64,000 bases of DNA from Aphelenchoides besseyi. Its lineage: Eukaryota > Nematoda > Chromadorea > Rhabditida > Aphelenchoididae. Made by a program: the position numbers and the translations under genes. The notes under the pieces were generated by a model. That model had not been told where the DNA came from and searched no databases. It worked only from the letters and a program-made list of their open reading frames with translations. The stretch is taken from NCBI GenBank assembly GCA_024699855.1, contig JAMPIQ010000001.1, positions 434,001 through 498,000 on the forward strand, written 5' to 3'. This document shows, piece by piece, positions 39,401 through 50,023 of this stretch. The first letter of the stretch is position 1. Each line of letters opens with the position of its first letter.

Positions 39401-40811
39401 ATGGCCGCCTTCTCCGTCGTGACTCCCGGAGTTTTTTGACATTCGGTTACTTGCTAAAATCGAATGTCAACTAAAAAGCTCTGACTTTTCACTCACTCGA
39501 TCGTTATATGCAAACCATTGGCTACTGTTTGGATCCTTGATCAGATCGTAATAGTGGCCACAAGATGCGTTCTGTCCTTCATGAATCATCACCGCGCAAA
39601 GCTCGTATTTGGATTCCGGATCGGCTCCTTCCAAGACCGCACTTTCTGCCAACTGTCGTGGAAATTGAATTGGATTCGTAATTTTTTTGCTGCGGCCATT
39701 TCTGAACAGTCGAAAATGAAGACAGCAATCAGAATCGAAACTCACTGATCGAAAGAGTATCGATTGAGTTGTAACAACAAAACGGGCGGAACAACCAGGC
39801 ATTTGGTCGATCGTTCAACGACTCCTTGTTGTCCACAGACGTCGCAACGATAGTCGGCAATTTGCTCGGGTTTGAAGTAGTCGGCCAATGCGGCGGATAA
39901 CGAGTTCGAACCGTTGATATGCAGTTGGAGAGATCGAAATTCGGTTTCGCTTTCACTCGACTGTCCGCATTTGCATTTAATGTTCTGTTGAGTTCTGCCT
40001 TCAAAATGCTTGCGAAAGAACTGTCGACACTTCTCGCCATTTGGATGTTTTGCCAAATGACGATCTAGAGCTTGGAAGAAACAAATCGAAAACTCCTGAA
40101 CGTCGTGTTGTTCATCGTCCAAACGCAGAAGTTGCGTGAGTTCCGTTGCATTCGTGTATTCCTAAAGAGCGGTAAAATAAGCAGAGAAATAATCGAATGA
40201 GCACTTACGTATGGAGTGATCTGCATCGTGATGAACAGTCGTTGGAGGCAGTTCATCACCTTTTGGATGTCCATTTTGCTGCTTGTTTGGAAGTCGGGAT
40301 CTTCGCGCCATTCGAAAATGCATTTGCGAAAGTCGAGATCGTTGAACCAAATCTAAAACAACCGATTAGTTCGCATCGACAGCTCGTTCGTGCCTGCAGA
40401 AAACTGTTTACATAACAAAAATTGCCGCAGTTCTCCAAACCACAAGGTTCGGTGGCAATGTCTCGACGTTTCATGTTCGGTGCGGGAGTTTTCGATCGGT
40501 CCTTCTTCAGCTTCTCCCATTTTTCCATTCCAAGTCGTTGAATGCAATAGGCATCACGACGACAACTTCGTGGTCTGAAATTGGCAAGTTTATGTCGATA
40601 ACATTCGTTTTGCTCACTTTGATTGCTGGCTTTTCTTTTTCTGTGCTTCTGAATCGGCCGTATGGTTGTGCGTGTGCAAATCGACAATGATCCTGAAGAC
40701 AAGATTGGGAATCAACAGCAAGAATGAAACTTACGCGTCTACATAATTCACATCCTCCGACAACACCCGTGCAGAACCGTTGAGTTTGGTTGTTCGAGAG
40801 CGTTTCCCCAT
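36456..40811 (-). CDS. usp-48: USP48-type ubiquitin-specific protease
   Basis: A long multi-exon gene starting at 40811 (MGKRSRTTKLNG). The catalytic Cys box is GLENCGNFCYVNSFLQ, and a zinc-ribbon part has CKCGQ and CDVCG. Next are LLLQLNRYSFD and the His box SCGHYYDLIKD. DUSP-like segments follow. The protein ends in a ubiquitin-like domain (LKLYERTKQTPSDQLILLNG). That order is the USP48 layout; USP48 is a nuclear deubiquitinase linked to H2A/H2B and NF-kB control in animals. The ATG follows TTCATTTCAG by 5 nt, an acceptor-like site. One intron (40353-40393) needs a GC donor to keep VNSFLQ joined to the IWFNDLDFRK that family members have. Exon phases I checked are intact. Confidence 0.93.
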
Positions 40812-41331
40812 CGGTTCTGAAATGAACGAATTGAGTGGTTGGAATTCATCGAGCGTGTTGATAATTTCCACGAAATGTTGAATGAGACTTGGGCTCGCAA
40901 ACGGAACTCTTCGGTTTTGAAACCTTTGCACAAACCCTAAGCAAATGGCGAACGATCAACAAAGCTGAGCCGCAGGAGCGACAGAAAGAAATGACCGATG
41001 TCAAAGTTGACCGTTCGGTTTCTTCGATGCATCCAAACACCGACAGAGTTGCCTTCGATTGTTAAGCCTCGGCTTTCAACCAACAGATTTCTCATTCCTG
41101 TAATGGTTCTGCTCAACAACAAAAACCGTCAGCTAAAAGGGGAGAGAAGACGAGCGGACGTTTTTAGCACCGGGAAACAGCTTTCGCTTCTCGTCCTCGC
41201 GTCTCCGCGCTTTTCCAGCGAGAGCTCTGCAGCAAAAAGCGCGCTAAGACATTCCACCGTCGAATTTGGACTAACTTAATGAAATCAACACACAAACAAC
41301 ATGGAAATGTACGTGATTTATTGCAATCCAA

Positions 41332-42400
41332 CTATTCGCCTTTGAACTGAGGGGCTCGTTTCTCGGCGAAAGCCTGTAGGCCCTCGATACGGTCTTTTGT
41401 GTTGACCACTTGGGCATAACATTGCTGTTCGATGGCCAATCCAGAGTTCAAATCCACCTCCGATCCCTGATCGATGGCGATTTTCGCAACTCGAATCGAA
41501 ATTGGACCCTGAAATTTGGAATCATAACTTCAAATTTAATGTCAAGAACCTACGGTCTTCAAAATGTCTCTGGCAATTTCTTTTGCTTTCTCGTATGGAT
41601 CTTCGATTACGTGATTAACAAGTCCGATCGATTTGGCTTCAGCGCCGCTTAACACTTTAGCAGTGAAAATTAACTCCTTAGCCAAGGCGGGGCCGACAAG
41701 TCGAGAAAGACGTTGAGTACCACCTGCAAGATTTGTTGAACAGAGTGATGGCTAATCAACTAACCTGCTCCGGGAATAATCGCAATTTTCGTTTCCACAA
41801 GACCCAATTTTGAGTTCTCAGCTAAATTCTCTTGAAAATCTGACTATGCATCAAACTCACAAGCAACTCGAATATCACAAGCCAACGCTAACTCCAAACC
41901 ACCACCCAAAGCAAAACCGTCCATTGCTGCAATGACAGGCATTGGTAACGAGCTGATTTGATTTGTAAGTTGACGAATTCCATCAACAAATTTGGGCACT
42001 TCATCTATGGGCATCGTCTTTCGCTCCTTCAGATCGGCGCCCGTACAAAAAGCTCCCGGAACGTCGCTCTTGAGTATAAGGACACGAGTCGACTTATCGA
42101 ATTTGATTTCTTCCACTGATTCTCGTAACTGAAATGTTGACAATAAAACAAAATGAAAGTGGAACTTAACTTTTGAAGCATCAGTCGAGAAATCGCATTT
42201 TTGGTGTCCGGTTTGTGGAGTCGAAGGAGTGCGATTCCTAAAATCTCGAATCCAATTGATTAGAATTAAGACCATAAACCTTGATCGGTTCCGCTCAATT
42301 TCTCCAAAGTCAACGGCCACGGTTGAGCCACAGAATAGAATTTGAAATTTCCATTGAAGCGCCAAAATAATTGAAGTAAATTGGCACGTTTGATCAACAT
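41332..42400 (-). CDS. AUH, 3-methylglutaconyl-CoA hydratase
   Basis: Several exons beginning [15 protein letters not shown], an amphipathic mitochondrial presequence. Crotonase signatures: [29 protein letters not shown] (oxyanion-hole loop), [40 protein letters not shown], and the C-terminal [16 protein letters not shown] with KRAPQFKGE. The match to human AUH runs end to end, giving the leucine-catabolic hydratase of the mitochondrial matrix; AUH also binds AU-rich RNA. A start at 42499 (an upstream in-frame extension) is possible but unneeded. Confidence 0.93.
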
Positions 42401-42501
42401 CCCTTCAATGCAGAGCGTCAGAAAACGTCGTCCGATTTTCTTTTTTCTAAGCAACAAACGCCAAAACTTTCGAAGGCAGCTTGCAATCAAACTGATCACT
42501 T

Positions 42502-43153
42502 GGTGATCGGTGGGCTCACTACTGGAGCACCCAAATAATCACAATTGCTGTAAACTTGAGCTAAATGCCCAACTTCAGCGCCCAAATCTTGTTTTTGACC
42601 GCAATGAGGAGGTTGCTCGTATAAACGTCTAACATCAGAGAGGTTACGTAAAACTAAAAATTCATCTGTTTCTCAAATAAAGAAAAAACCTTCCAAATGA
42701 GTACACGAAGGATTTTGGATAACCGTGCGACTTCAAACGACAGAAATTTTTGACGGAAAGTGGAAGTGTCGTATTTGATCGCGTGTGGTCGTGTGCAATT
42801 GATTCGATGGTCGATATAACTTTGGGTCCGTGTGACCAGTAAGGTCCAATATCTTGTGGACCGTCGTAGAGGAACTGTTTTTTTCAGTTCAGTGTAGATC
42901 GTTTTTGTCGTGTCAGCTTCGTAATGGTTGCTAAAATTTTTCGGAAACGTATTATCGCGTCGGTGAGACACGTAAAATAGCCAGTCGGAATGGTTTCAGT
43001 TTCGACACTTACGTAACATTGTACAAGGGTACCGCATTGCTTGATAGCATCGATTTGATGTTCTCGGTAAGACCAATTAAGTTGGAGACATTGCTGACTT
43101 CTAAAACAATCAACCTCAAGATCTAGCAAAGAAGAATACCAACTATCAGACAT
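42502..43153 (-). CDS. Unrecognised gene with a one-base frame break
   Basis: The minus strand carries good exon-like pieces: SNVSNLIGLTENIKSMLSSN, then NHYEADTTKTIYTELKK, then FLYDGPQDIGPYWSHGPKVI, then LRNLSDVRRLYEQPPHCGQK ending in a stop at 42502. The second and third are joined in one frame only if the A7 run (42878-42884 on the plus strand) had six bases. I do not know the family. The start near 43153 is uncertain. Its 3' end lies next to the AUH start, so the two may be co-transcribed. Confidence 0.45.
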
Positions 43154-44554
43154 TAGATTCCAAGAGAAGTCAACTTCCGTTGACTACAACTCGTGAACTG
43201 GTGACAGTAGGAGCTTGTAATTAACAGAACAATAATAGACGCTATTGAACCCTAAACCCTGTGGATACCAACCAAATCCAATCAGCCAATGAGCTAAAAT
43301 ACACAACACCCCCCATTCCCTTGTATAGCCCGTCCATCGCGCAAATCGACGTAGTTCGGATATGTTGGAACAATCTTTGCTTATATTGTACTATCAGAAG
43401 GCCCAAAAGAATGGCTATCCAACTTGCTTAAACGTGTAACTATCGGATAACTGAGTGAGGAATGAGAGCACATCAAAGTCAGAAGGTTTGCCAAAAATCG
43501 CTCAAAATTGCAAAAGTTTGTGCAGCTCTTCTCGCTGACGATGGAGAGCTGTAACTTGCCACACTTGTTAACGATCTTAGAGAAGTACGAATCTAAAAGG
43601 TTGCACAGCTAAACTTGACCGGGGGCTAAATTGGAATCGAAAACATGTTCAGGAATCGCTAAAATCGACTCGAATGAAATAAGCTCTAACAGCATTCGAA
43701 TTCTATTATAATTTACAGAGATAGTTGAAGATAATCAAATCTATTATTAGTGCTAATTATAACTCAATCTGTTCATTAAATATAGAATATGAATTTCCCA
43801 TCTATAGTTCAAGATAAGGAAAATAAGGAGTTGGTTTCTGTCATGTAAACGCTCAGAATAGTCGTGTCGTGTTGATTATGTTTATTTAAGGTGCCATTAA
43901 CTTGTTTGGAACTGAAATCGAAGATCGAAAACTCCCATTGTAACAATGGATTGTAGAACTTTTTATTAGACGACCTGTATAGATATTGGTTCTAGTAAAA
44001 TTTTTTAATTTACATGAAAAATTTGGCATGTTGTACAAAAAGGAGTAGGACCGGGAAACAACAAGAAGGTTTCGTGAAGAACCGATGAGTACAAAAGAAA
44101 ACAACGGGATTCAAAAGAAACACAGGAATCAAATAACAGGGCTAATCTTCGTGTTTGGTTTTCGAAATGAAATCAAAAGGTTACCAACGATTCTAAAGAA
44201 TATGTACATGAATAAAGAGCAATGTTACATGTTTCTAGATGTTTGAAGGTTGAAAATGTTGATTTGTAAGAAGAAAGTTTTGAACTTTCCGTTTTCTAAA
44301 AAGGCACTTGCGCAGTTTGAATAACAAAAAGATGAAAAGAACTATAACAATGAGCCATACAAAGTCTAAGGTCACTTGGTTTGCTTTTGTTGTAGATGAA
44401 AGGAGACAGTGTTCAGTTTCCTGATAAGCGCACCTCATCAAACTAATTGGGTGGATACGCGTGTGTATGTGCGAAAAGTTTTGGCCGTTTAAACGAATTT
44501 GAAATGTACATCAAAATAGGAAATTGAGCAAAAAACGAAAGGGGGAAGTAACAA
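43154..44554. other. Intergenic, no gene seen
   Basis: AT-rich, about 1.4 kb, with short spurious frames only. It includes a CCCTAAACCCT string at about 43250, too short to be telomeric. Confidence 0.55.
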
Positions 44555-45694
44555 CTACCCATAAAGATTGGCGGAACCCATAAACACTTTGCGTAAAACC
44601 GGATAAATGTCGTCACTATAAGCCAATTCTTCGAGCAGTGGAATCAAGTCGAGAAGTTCGGTATCGGTTGGATCGTCGTACCAAGTCTTGATCGCAATCT
44701 AAACACAACAATTGAGGCTGTTAATGAGTTCGGATGCTTACCGCATTTTCGGTATGAAAAGCATAACTAATCGGCGAGTTGTCGATAATAACAACTTTGT
44801 TCAAATCGCGTCCCAAACGACTCAAATCCTTTACGTAATTCCCGTCGTGGAACACACACGCTTCACGGAACAAGCGTGCACGAAAAACTCCGTGTCGATC
44901 CAACAAATCGGCAACCGGATGAGCGTACTGAAGAGAACGATAATCGGCTTGAAAACAGAGTTCAACTTACCATATCAAGTGATGCGGTGAAAAGAACACA
45001 TTCGAAGAGATCGCCGACTCGTTTTAGAAACTCGTCAGCGAACGGCCGTTTCAGTACGTGAACCTGATGAACAACGTTGTCGATTTCCACCGGAATAACA
45101 AAGTCCGCATTTTTCATCGGCTTAAACGAAGAAATAAGACTAAACGGAAGCTTCCAATTACTTACCTTAAACGAAGAATGAACAAGAGTCTCGTCCAAAT
45201 CGACCACCAGACACTTCTTTCGATGATCCACTGGATGCGGTGGTGGTAGAAGGCAATTGCCATTGGGCTAAAAACAAACGAGTTATTCGTCTCGATGACT
45301 TTAAACACACGTCCTGAATCTGCGGTTTCTGTTTGTTGTACGGAACTAAACCGCCTGTTGAATTGTATGTCAAATTGTTGCCACTGGTCGCATTGTTGGA
45401 TCCCGGCGGAGGAACACCGTTCTTGTTGGCTGCCGCTCGTATACTTGCTCTTAAACTCGCCACATTCACCGGTGCGCCGTTCTTCGGTGCCTGAGTGATA
45501 ATCGAACTGGGATCTCGGGCTGACGGCGATTTGCGTACACCGATTAAGTCCCGGCCATCGACCGTTGTTCCGTGAGCATCGTGTTCGGACTCAACTTCTG
45601 AAATGAGAAATATTTCGCCATCCACATGAACAAACTCACTTTTACATGACTGAGGCCTCAAACAACAACAAAACTTCCGAAAGAATTTGGGCAT
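44555..45694 (-). CDS. scpl-1: SCP1/CTDSP-type small phosphatase
   Basis: Multi-exon gene. The N-terminus [15 protein letters not shown] has a CCC cluster suited to palmitoylation. A Ser/Asn-rich linker follows, then the FCP1 homology domain: [17 protein letters not shown] (DxDxT catalytic motif), [61 protein letters not shown] and [15 protein letters not shown]. The stop is at 44555. SCPs dephosphorylate Ser5 of the RNA polymerase II CTD and other substrates. The closest type is C. elegans SCPL-1. Confidence 0.95.
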
Positions 45695-48054
45695 TGAATG
45701 GCCCGATCGTCTTTTGATTTGGACCGTCGTTTTGGTTGTTTGAATGTGAGAAGTGGAATTGTTGTGGAATGATGTGAATCACCGAATGGCCAATGAGATT
45801 CAGTAAGCGGCTGAACAAACGAGCAAATCAAATGGTTGTTTCATACGCTTATGATTGAGTAATAGGCGAGAACTCGAAAGCTCTCAAAGCCGATGATCCG
45901 TCGGCTCCAACCACTTAGTCCCAACCGACCTAAAGGCACGATAAGATCAGTGGGTTGATGAACGAAATTGACACTCGACGAACATTCGCGGTTCAATCAA
46001 CGAGTTGTAATTGAAGAGTTGGGAATGTTTTTGCGTTCAAGAGAACAGTGAGAGAGAACGGTACGACCAATCAAACGGGGCCGATCGGCGTCTTCAAATC
46101 GATATTCGCCGTTCTTCTTATCAATTTGTGGTTAGGTGACGAGAGACGAAATTTGGCGACGAGCAGCCCACGGACAAAAAATTGTCGACGAAAACCGCGT
46201 CCTTATTTTTCACGTAAAATTTTTCGCTTAACGCGCACGTAAAAAAGAAGAGACGCGGGGGGCAAAAGAAGACGCGAATTTGCAATCAAAACGCAAAAAC
46301 GGAAACGCGGCAAAATTCAATCAAAAAAGACGTCGCTGAAATCTCTCCACCAGCTACTCGACACAACTCGCGCTCGTTGTTGTTAGCAAAAAACAACTTG
46401 ACGAATGAAGACGATCCGACTGCGTGGAATCAAAACTTCGAAACCGCGCACGCGAAAATCGCGCAAAACGTCCGCGAATTCATCAAACTCACGACCAGAG
46501 AAACGAAAATCCCAAAAATTGCTGCCCATCGAAGTACGTGAACAACGAGACTGCGAAGAAGCAGGTTCATGGAAGCGCACAAAAACGTTCTTACTTCACA
46601 AACTTTTTTGAACCAACCGACGAGGATTTTTTTGTGTAAACGAAACAAAAACTGCGCAAAAGCGAAAAATCTCGGTCCGACTCTTCATCTCAATTTCCCC
46701 TCCCTTTCATCACCACGGTGTTTTCGCGTATAGAGGAAATGACGTGAAAATCAGAAACAAAACTGAAAGGAAACACGTGATCTACCCGTTCGCTTGTTTG
46801 TTTTTTATTTGCTTTATGATCCGTGAACACGTTTCGCAGTGTAAACGAATTGAAAAAACGACGTCGGCAGTTCATTAGCCGAGAAATACGATCTCTCGCG
46901 CATTTTTGGACGAGAACGTGGCGGCCAAGAGAAAGAAACCAGTTGGTTGCAAGCACAAAGAACCGATTCCACGGAGACAAACAGAAGTTCAGCGTCATTG
47001 ATGTTAACTATAAGCCAAAAGTAGTCATGAAATTTGATCCACTCGGTTTTGTAAAAACGAACGAAACGCAAAAATGTAAATCGACTCAACGCACGCATCG
47101 GATTATATTCTTTTTTTGTGCGAATGAGAAGCCACTTGGACGCGCCTTTTCGGCGATTTTACGCAACAAAAATTCGCGGATTCCGCAAAAAACGATCCGC
47201 GAATCTTCTTCCGCAAGCAGGGAATTGACTAATAGCGTCGATTAACTGACCGATCATAAACAACAAAAAACTTTACGATTCCCGATCGCCGTCGAAAAAA
47301 GCGTCGTGATTCTCACTCACGTGTTGCGGAATCAACAGAACGTTTCTGCAATCGTTTCGGGGAGCTGCAAAAGTGGGCAAAAAGATCGTAATCATTTGCC
47401 GTAAATCCTCTCGACGACCTCAATTCTTCGTGTTAGTCGGCAACACGACGTCGAAAAATTTGATAAACGCAACCGCGCTCTCCAGAAGTCGTAAAGTGGA
47501 AATTGGCAATTCGCTTCAAAGTAATCAAAAGGAAGCTCGTTGTTGAAAAGAAGCGGACGATGAAAAATAAGTTAAAGACCCACGGACTCACATTGCCCGC
47601 CTTCGGCCACTTTGCGCAGGACGTTGCCAATGTCGTTTTTGGAAAGTTGTAAAGAATTTGCACGAAATCTCGAAAATACTTGCGCCCCTTCAAACTCACT
47701 TTTACTTATGTGGTCTCACCAAAAAAAGCGCGGACGAGAGTTGAGTCTTAAGATTGAGGAGCAGACGTGGTTCTTCTGCTTTTTGTTCGTCTCATCTTTT
47801 TTCGCAAAAGAACGGCCCGAAACGCACAGACGCTTATTCAGCGCTTGGAAACGTGAATGAGCGTCGCCGTAAGAACACACGTTCCCTAATCCCGCTATAG
47901 ACCGAGGGTGGGGGCCTATTTAGCTAAAAAGCGACTTCCTGAAAATAATCAGACTCGAAATCGTATGTGGCCAAAAGAGATGCACGACATAATAAATGTA
48001 ATTAGTCAACCAATGTTGTCGTCTCTTTGATTAAGAACTGCAAATTCCAAATGA
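45695..48054. other. Intergenic, no gene seen
   Basis: About 2.4 kb upstream of the phosphatase gene. Between 46.1 and 47.3 kb it is enriched in CGAAAA/ACGCGA-type words and purine-rich tracts on the plus strand. No frame has splice support. Confidence 0.5.
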
Positions 48055-48752
48055 CAGCCATCAACGGTTTCAGCTTATGGCGCTTGGCTGCGGCCACAAA
48101 TAGTCCCAATTAAGAGACTCGTGCCTCTTAGTCCAATTAACTTGCCAGTGACCACTCGCGCTCTCAACCAATCCGAAGCAGTAAACATTTTGGTTTGAAA
48201 TTATGAATAGGAAACACGATTTTGGTCGTGAATAAAAACATGCAACTTCGAAGCCAAGATTATGAAAACCAATGAATCGAATAGCAACACGCCGATTGTC
48301 CGCCCAACATACACTTCCGTTTCCTCGATGACTCCATGGCTCTCGATTTGATGTCTGAGAGGTGACGTGAAAAACGTAATTGGATGCAAAAATGAAAATG
48401 GCGGAACGTTAAGTTTCGTGCAAAGTTCACGACCGCCGTTCCCGTCTCGTCGCTTCCAAACATCCAAAATTGGAAGGCAAGTCGAGCATGCAGAAGAACT
48501 CAGTCAACACATGGGACGGTCGACTCCCGGCAGGTGCAACGAAGCGGTTTTGCGGTAAAAGCAGGAACATAAACGCTGGGAATTAAATCGATCGTTGAAT
48601 AGTGCTGTTCGGTCCTGTGATTTTGTTTATTAAGAAACAGATGAAAAGTCGGCATTGTCAAGGTAACCGAGGTCGAGAGCTCCACGTTAAGAATTCGTAC
48701 TTCCGAATATGAAAGAGTGTCGAGCTCAAAAACGACAACGCAAACTCGCGAA

Positions 48753-48929
48753 TCATAACTTCTGACCACAAGGCATATCAGTGCAAGTGTAGACGACGTA
48801 GAATTCGCAGTGATAGTCGCGACGTGTTTCTCGAAGTGCCGGTTTTTGTGGAGCAGCTGCCGCCTCTTCAAATTCCACGTATTGAATTCCGACTTCTTCG
48901 GCGGCGGCCTCAGGTGCAAAACGGCTCAT
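48753..48929 (-). CDS. Possible small protein, copy A
   Basis: An ATG frame of 58 aa beginning MSRFAPEAAAEEVGIQYVEF, with a Cys-containing end (YTCTDMPCGQKL). Exon-like frames continue downstream to 48.2 kb on the same strand, including a hydrophobic IGVLLFDSLVFIILASKL, so this may be one exon of a larger gene. I could not fix the splice phases. Identical in copy B. Confidence 0.3.
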   Translation of the reverse strand: MSRFAPEAAAEEVGIQYVEFEEAAAAPQKPALRETRRDYHCEFYVVYTCTDMPCGQKL

Positions 48930-49576
48930 GGTCGGGAGCGTTTTTTGCGTACGAGCAGCAGACGACGAGCGAAAATTGGTCTCCAAAAAACATTGATAAT
49001 CAAGAGTACAAACTTTCGCACGTTTTCCATTGAGATTTTCTGAAAAAACTTTTTGATTTGGTTTCTTTGTTTGGTCGTCAACTCGACGGTCAACAACCGA
49101 AAAGCCATTCTTTCGAAGAACTCGATTTGCAAACTACAATTTGTGGCTGTGAACTTGAGCTCGAAATCAATTGGAAATATTCACTCTGACGATCGAAATT
49201 TCAACAAAAACATTTTTTCAATTTTGAGCCAAAAAATTGCCCTTTGAATTACTTACCGTACTTTCCAATGACTCGCAGCCGTCAGCGCCAATAAACCCCT
49301 TCGATGATTCTCGTTGGGAGTGTTTTGGTGTTTTGGGCTGCTCGACAACGCGGGCAACGTGGAGGACACACAAATTCGCCGTCGACCGTCAGTTTGTTTC
49401 GTGGTGTCGGTTGGGGTCCGTTCAGTCGGTCGCCGGTTTTAGGCCTTTGGGTTGACCATTTGGTTTCTGCACTTTACCTTTTGTCTCGAACCATTTCATT
49501 GAGCTTCCGAATTCGTTCGTTCTTTCAAATTTCGTGTTCCAATTTTCGTGATCCAACATTTCGTCATAACTCTTGA

Positions 49577-49867
<291 letters not shown>

Positions 49868-50023
49868 TAGGGAAAAATCAGTAACACTCTTACGATCATC
49901 TCTCTCTTTCTCTTCACAACCATTTCGAAAGCACACAAAACGGCAATTTATTTTCGTCATTATAAACAAAAGCATCTCGTGAGTTTCGTTAAAGCGGATT
50001 AAAAAATGCGATTACAACTTTCC

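Noticed and set aside
43248..43260. CCCTAAACCCT, telomere-like
   Set aside because: Under two units, and not the nematode TTAGGC repeat; chance.
46050..47250. Many overlapping short frames upstream of the phosphatase gene
   Set aside because: Low-complexity purine-rich sequence opens frames on both strands; no splice support or family match.
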